The notes beneath the pieces were generated by a model. It worked only from the letters and a program-made list of their open reading frames with translations, was not told where the DNA came from and did no database searches. Shown here one piece after another: positions 5,748 through 5,909 of a DNA stretch of 5,909 nucleotides. The stretch is taken from positions 1-5,909 of the forward strand of contig JBPCTQ010000311.1 of assembly GCA_051011595.1 (NCBI GenBank). The letters are read 5' to 3'. The stretch is from JAOUEE01 sp051011595. GTDB taxonomy: Bacteria > Actinomycetota > Acidimicrobiia > Acidimicrobiales > SHLQ01. Position numbers and translations under genes: made by a program. Position 1 is the stretch's first letter, and every line of letters begins with the position of its first letter.

Positions 5748-5909
5748 TCAGCCCAGGCGTTCGAGGACGTTGCGGGTGATCTGTTCGATCTCTTCGTCGC
5801 GACCGGCGAGCCCGTGGGCCCAGTCGGTCGACCCGGATGTGATGACCGTCCCGCCGCCCGGCGACACGTAGGAGCCGAGCATGGCCTGGCCGTGGGCGAT
5901 GCGCTGCAC
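5748..5909 (-). CDS. C-terminal end of an N,N-dimethylformamidase large-subunit-like protein, 5' part beyond window
   Basis: Only the last 53 residues are visible, reading leftward from the edge to a TGA at 5750-5748. They contain PGGGTVITSGSTDWAHGL and then QITRNVLERLG at the very end. This G-G-G-T-V-x-x-(A/S)G-(T/S)-x-D-W-A-x-G-L followed by ITRNVL-x-RL pattern is what I recall from the C-terminal domain of the dimethylformamidase beta (large) subunit family. That enzyme hydrolyses N,N-dimethylformamide to dimethylamine and formate; many homologues in actinobacteria have no known substrate. The metal-site residues and the rest of the protein are outside the window, so activity cannot be judged. 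Codon use is normal for the region, so this tail looks intact, unlike the SnoaL remnant just downstream. Confidence 0.6.
   Translation of the reverse strand: MQRIAHGQAMLGSYVSPGGGTVITSGSTDWAHGLAGRDEEIEQITRNVLERLG

Overview
The window is GC-rich, gene-dense bacterial chromosome, most consistent with a high-GC actinobacterium. The flavour of the proteins (a Thr-rich lipoprotein amino-acid-type binding protein, a crotonase with an FADTH motif, a large-subunit dimethylformamidase-like tail) and the apparent leaderless starts behind TAnnnT -10 boxes would fit the class Acidimicrobiia. That assignment is inference from style, not from a marker gene.

Layout. Positions 1-581 (minus) hold most of an enoyl-CoA hydratase/isomerase whose C-terminus lies beyond the left edge. 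A short divergent intergenic region separates it from a rightward pair: a secreted lipoprotein of the branched-chain amino acid/amide-type ABC binding family (690-2039) and a metal-dependent amidohydrolase of the Amidohydro_2/ACMSD type (2116-3282). The amidohydrolase meets tail-to-tail a leftward gene for a PhlG-type (2,4-diacetylphloroglucinol hydrolase-like) C-C hydrolase (3292-4125). That gene is divergent from an FAD-binding_2 flavoprotein dehydrogenase/reductase (4201-5601). The 75-bp space between them carries opposed -10 boxes that bracket an imperfect inverted repeat, a candidate shared operator. At the right edge, on the minus strand, lie the last 53 codons of a dimethylformamidase large-subunit-like protein (5748-5909) and, directly after its stop codon, the decayed 3' end of a SnoaL/NTF2-like gene (5611-5747).

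Together the genes look like part of a catabolic island for an imported organic compound: a solute-binding lipoprotein for capture, a flavoprotein for dehydrogenation or reduction, a zinc C-C hydrolase for acyl-cyclic-diketone or acyl-phenol cleavage, an amidohydrolase-fold hydrolase or decarboxylase, and a crotonase-fold enzyme for CoA-thioester chemistry. The substrate cannot be read from the sequence. No RNA genes, mobile elements, CRISPR arrays or integration sites were seen.
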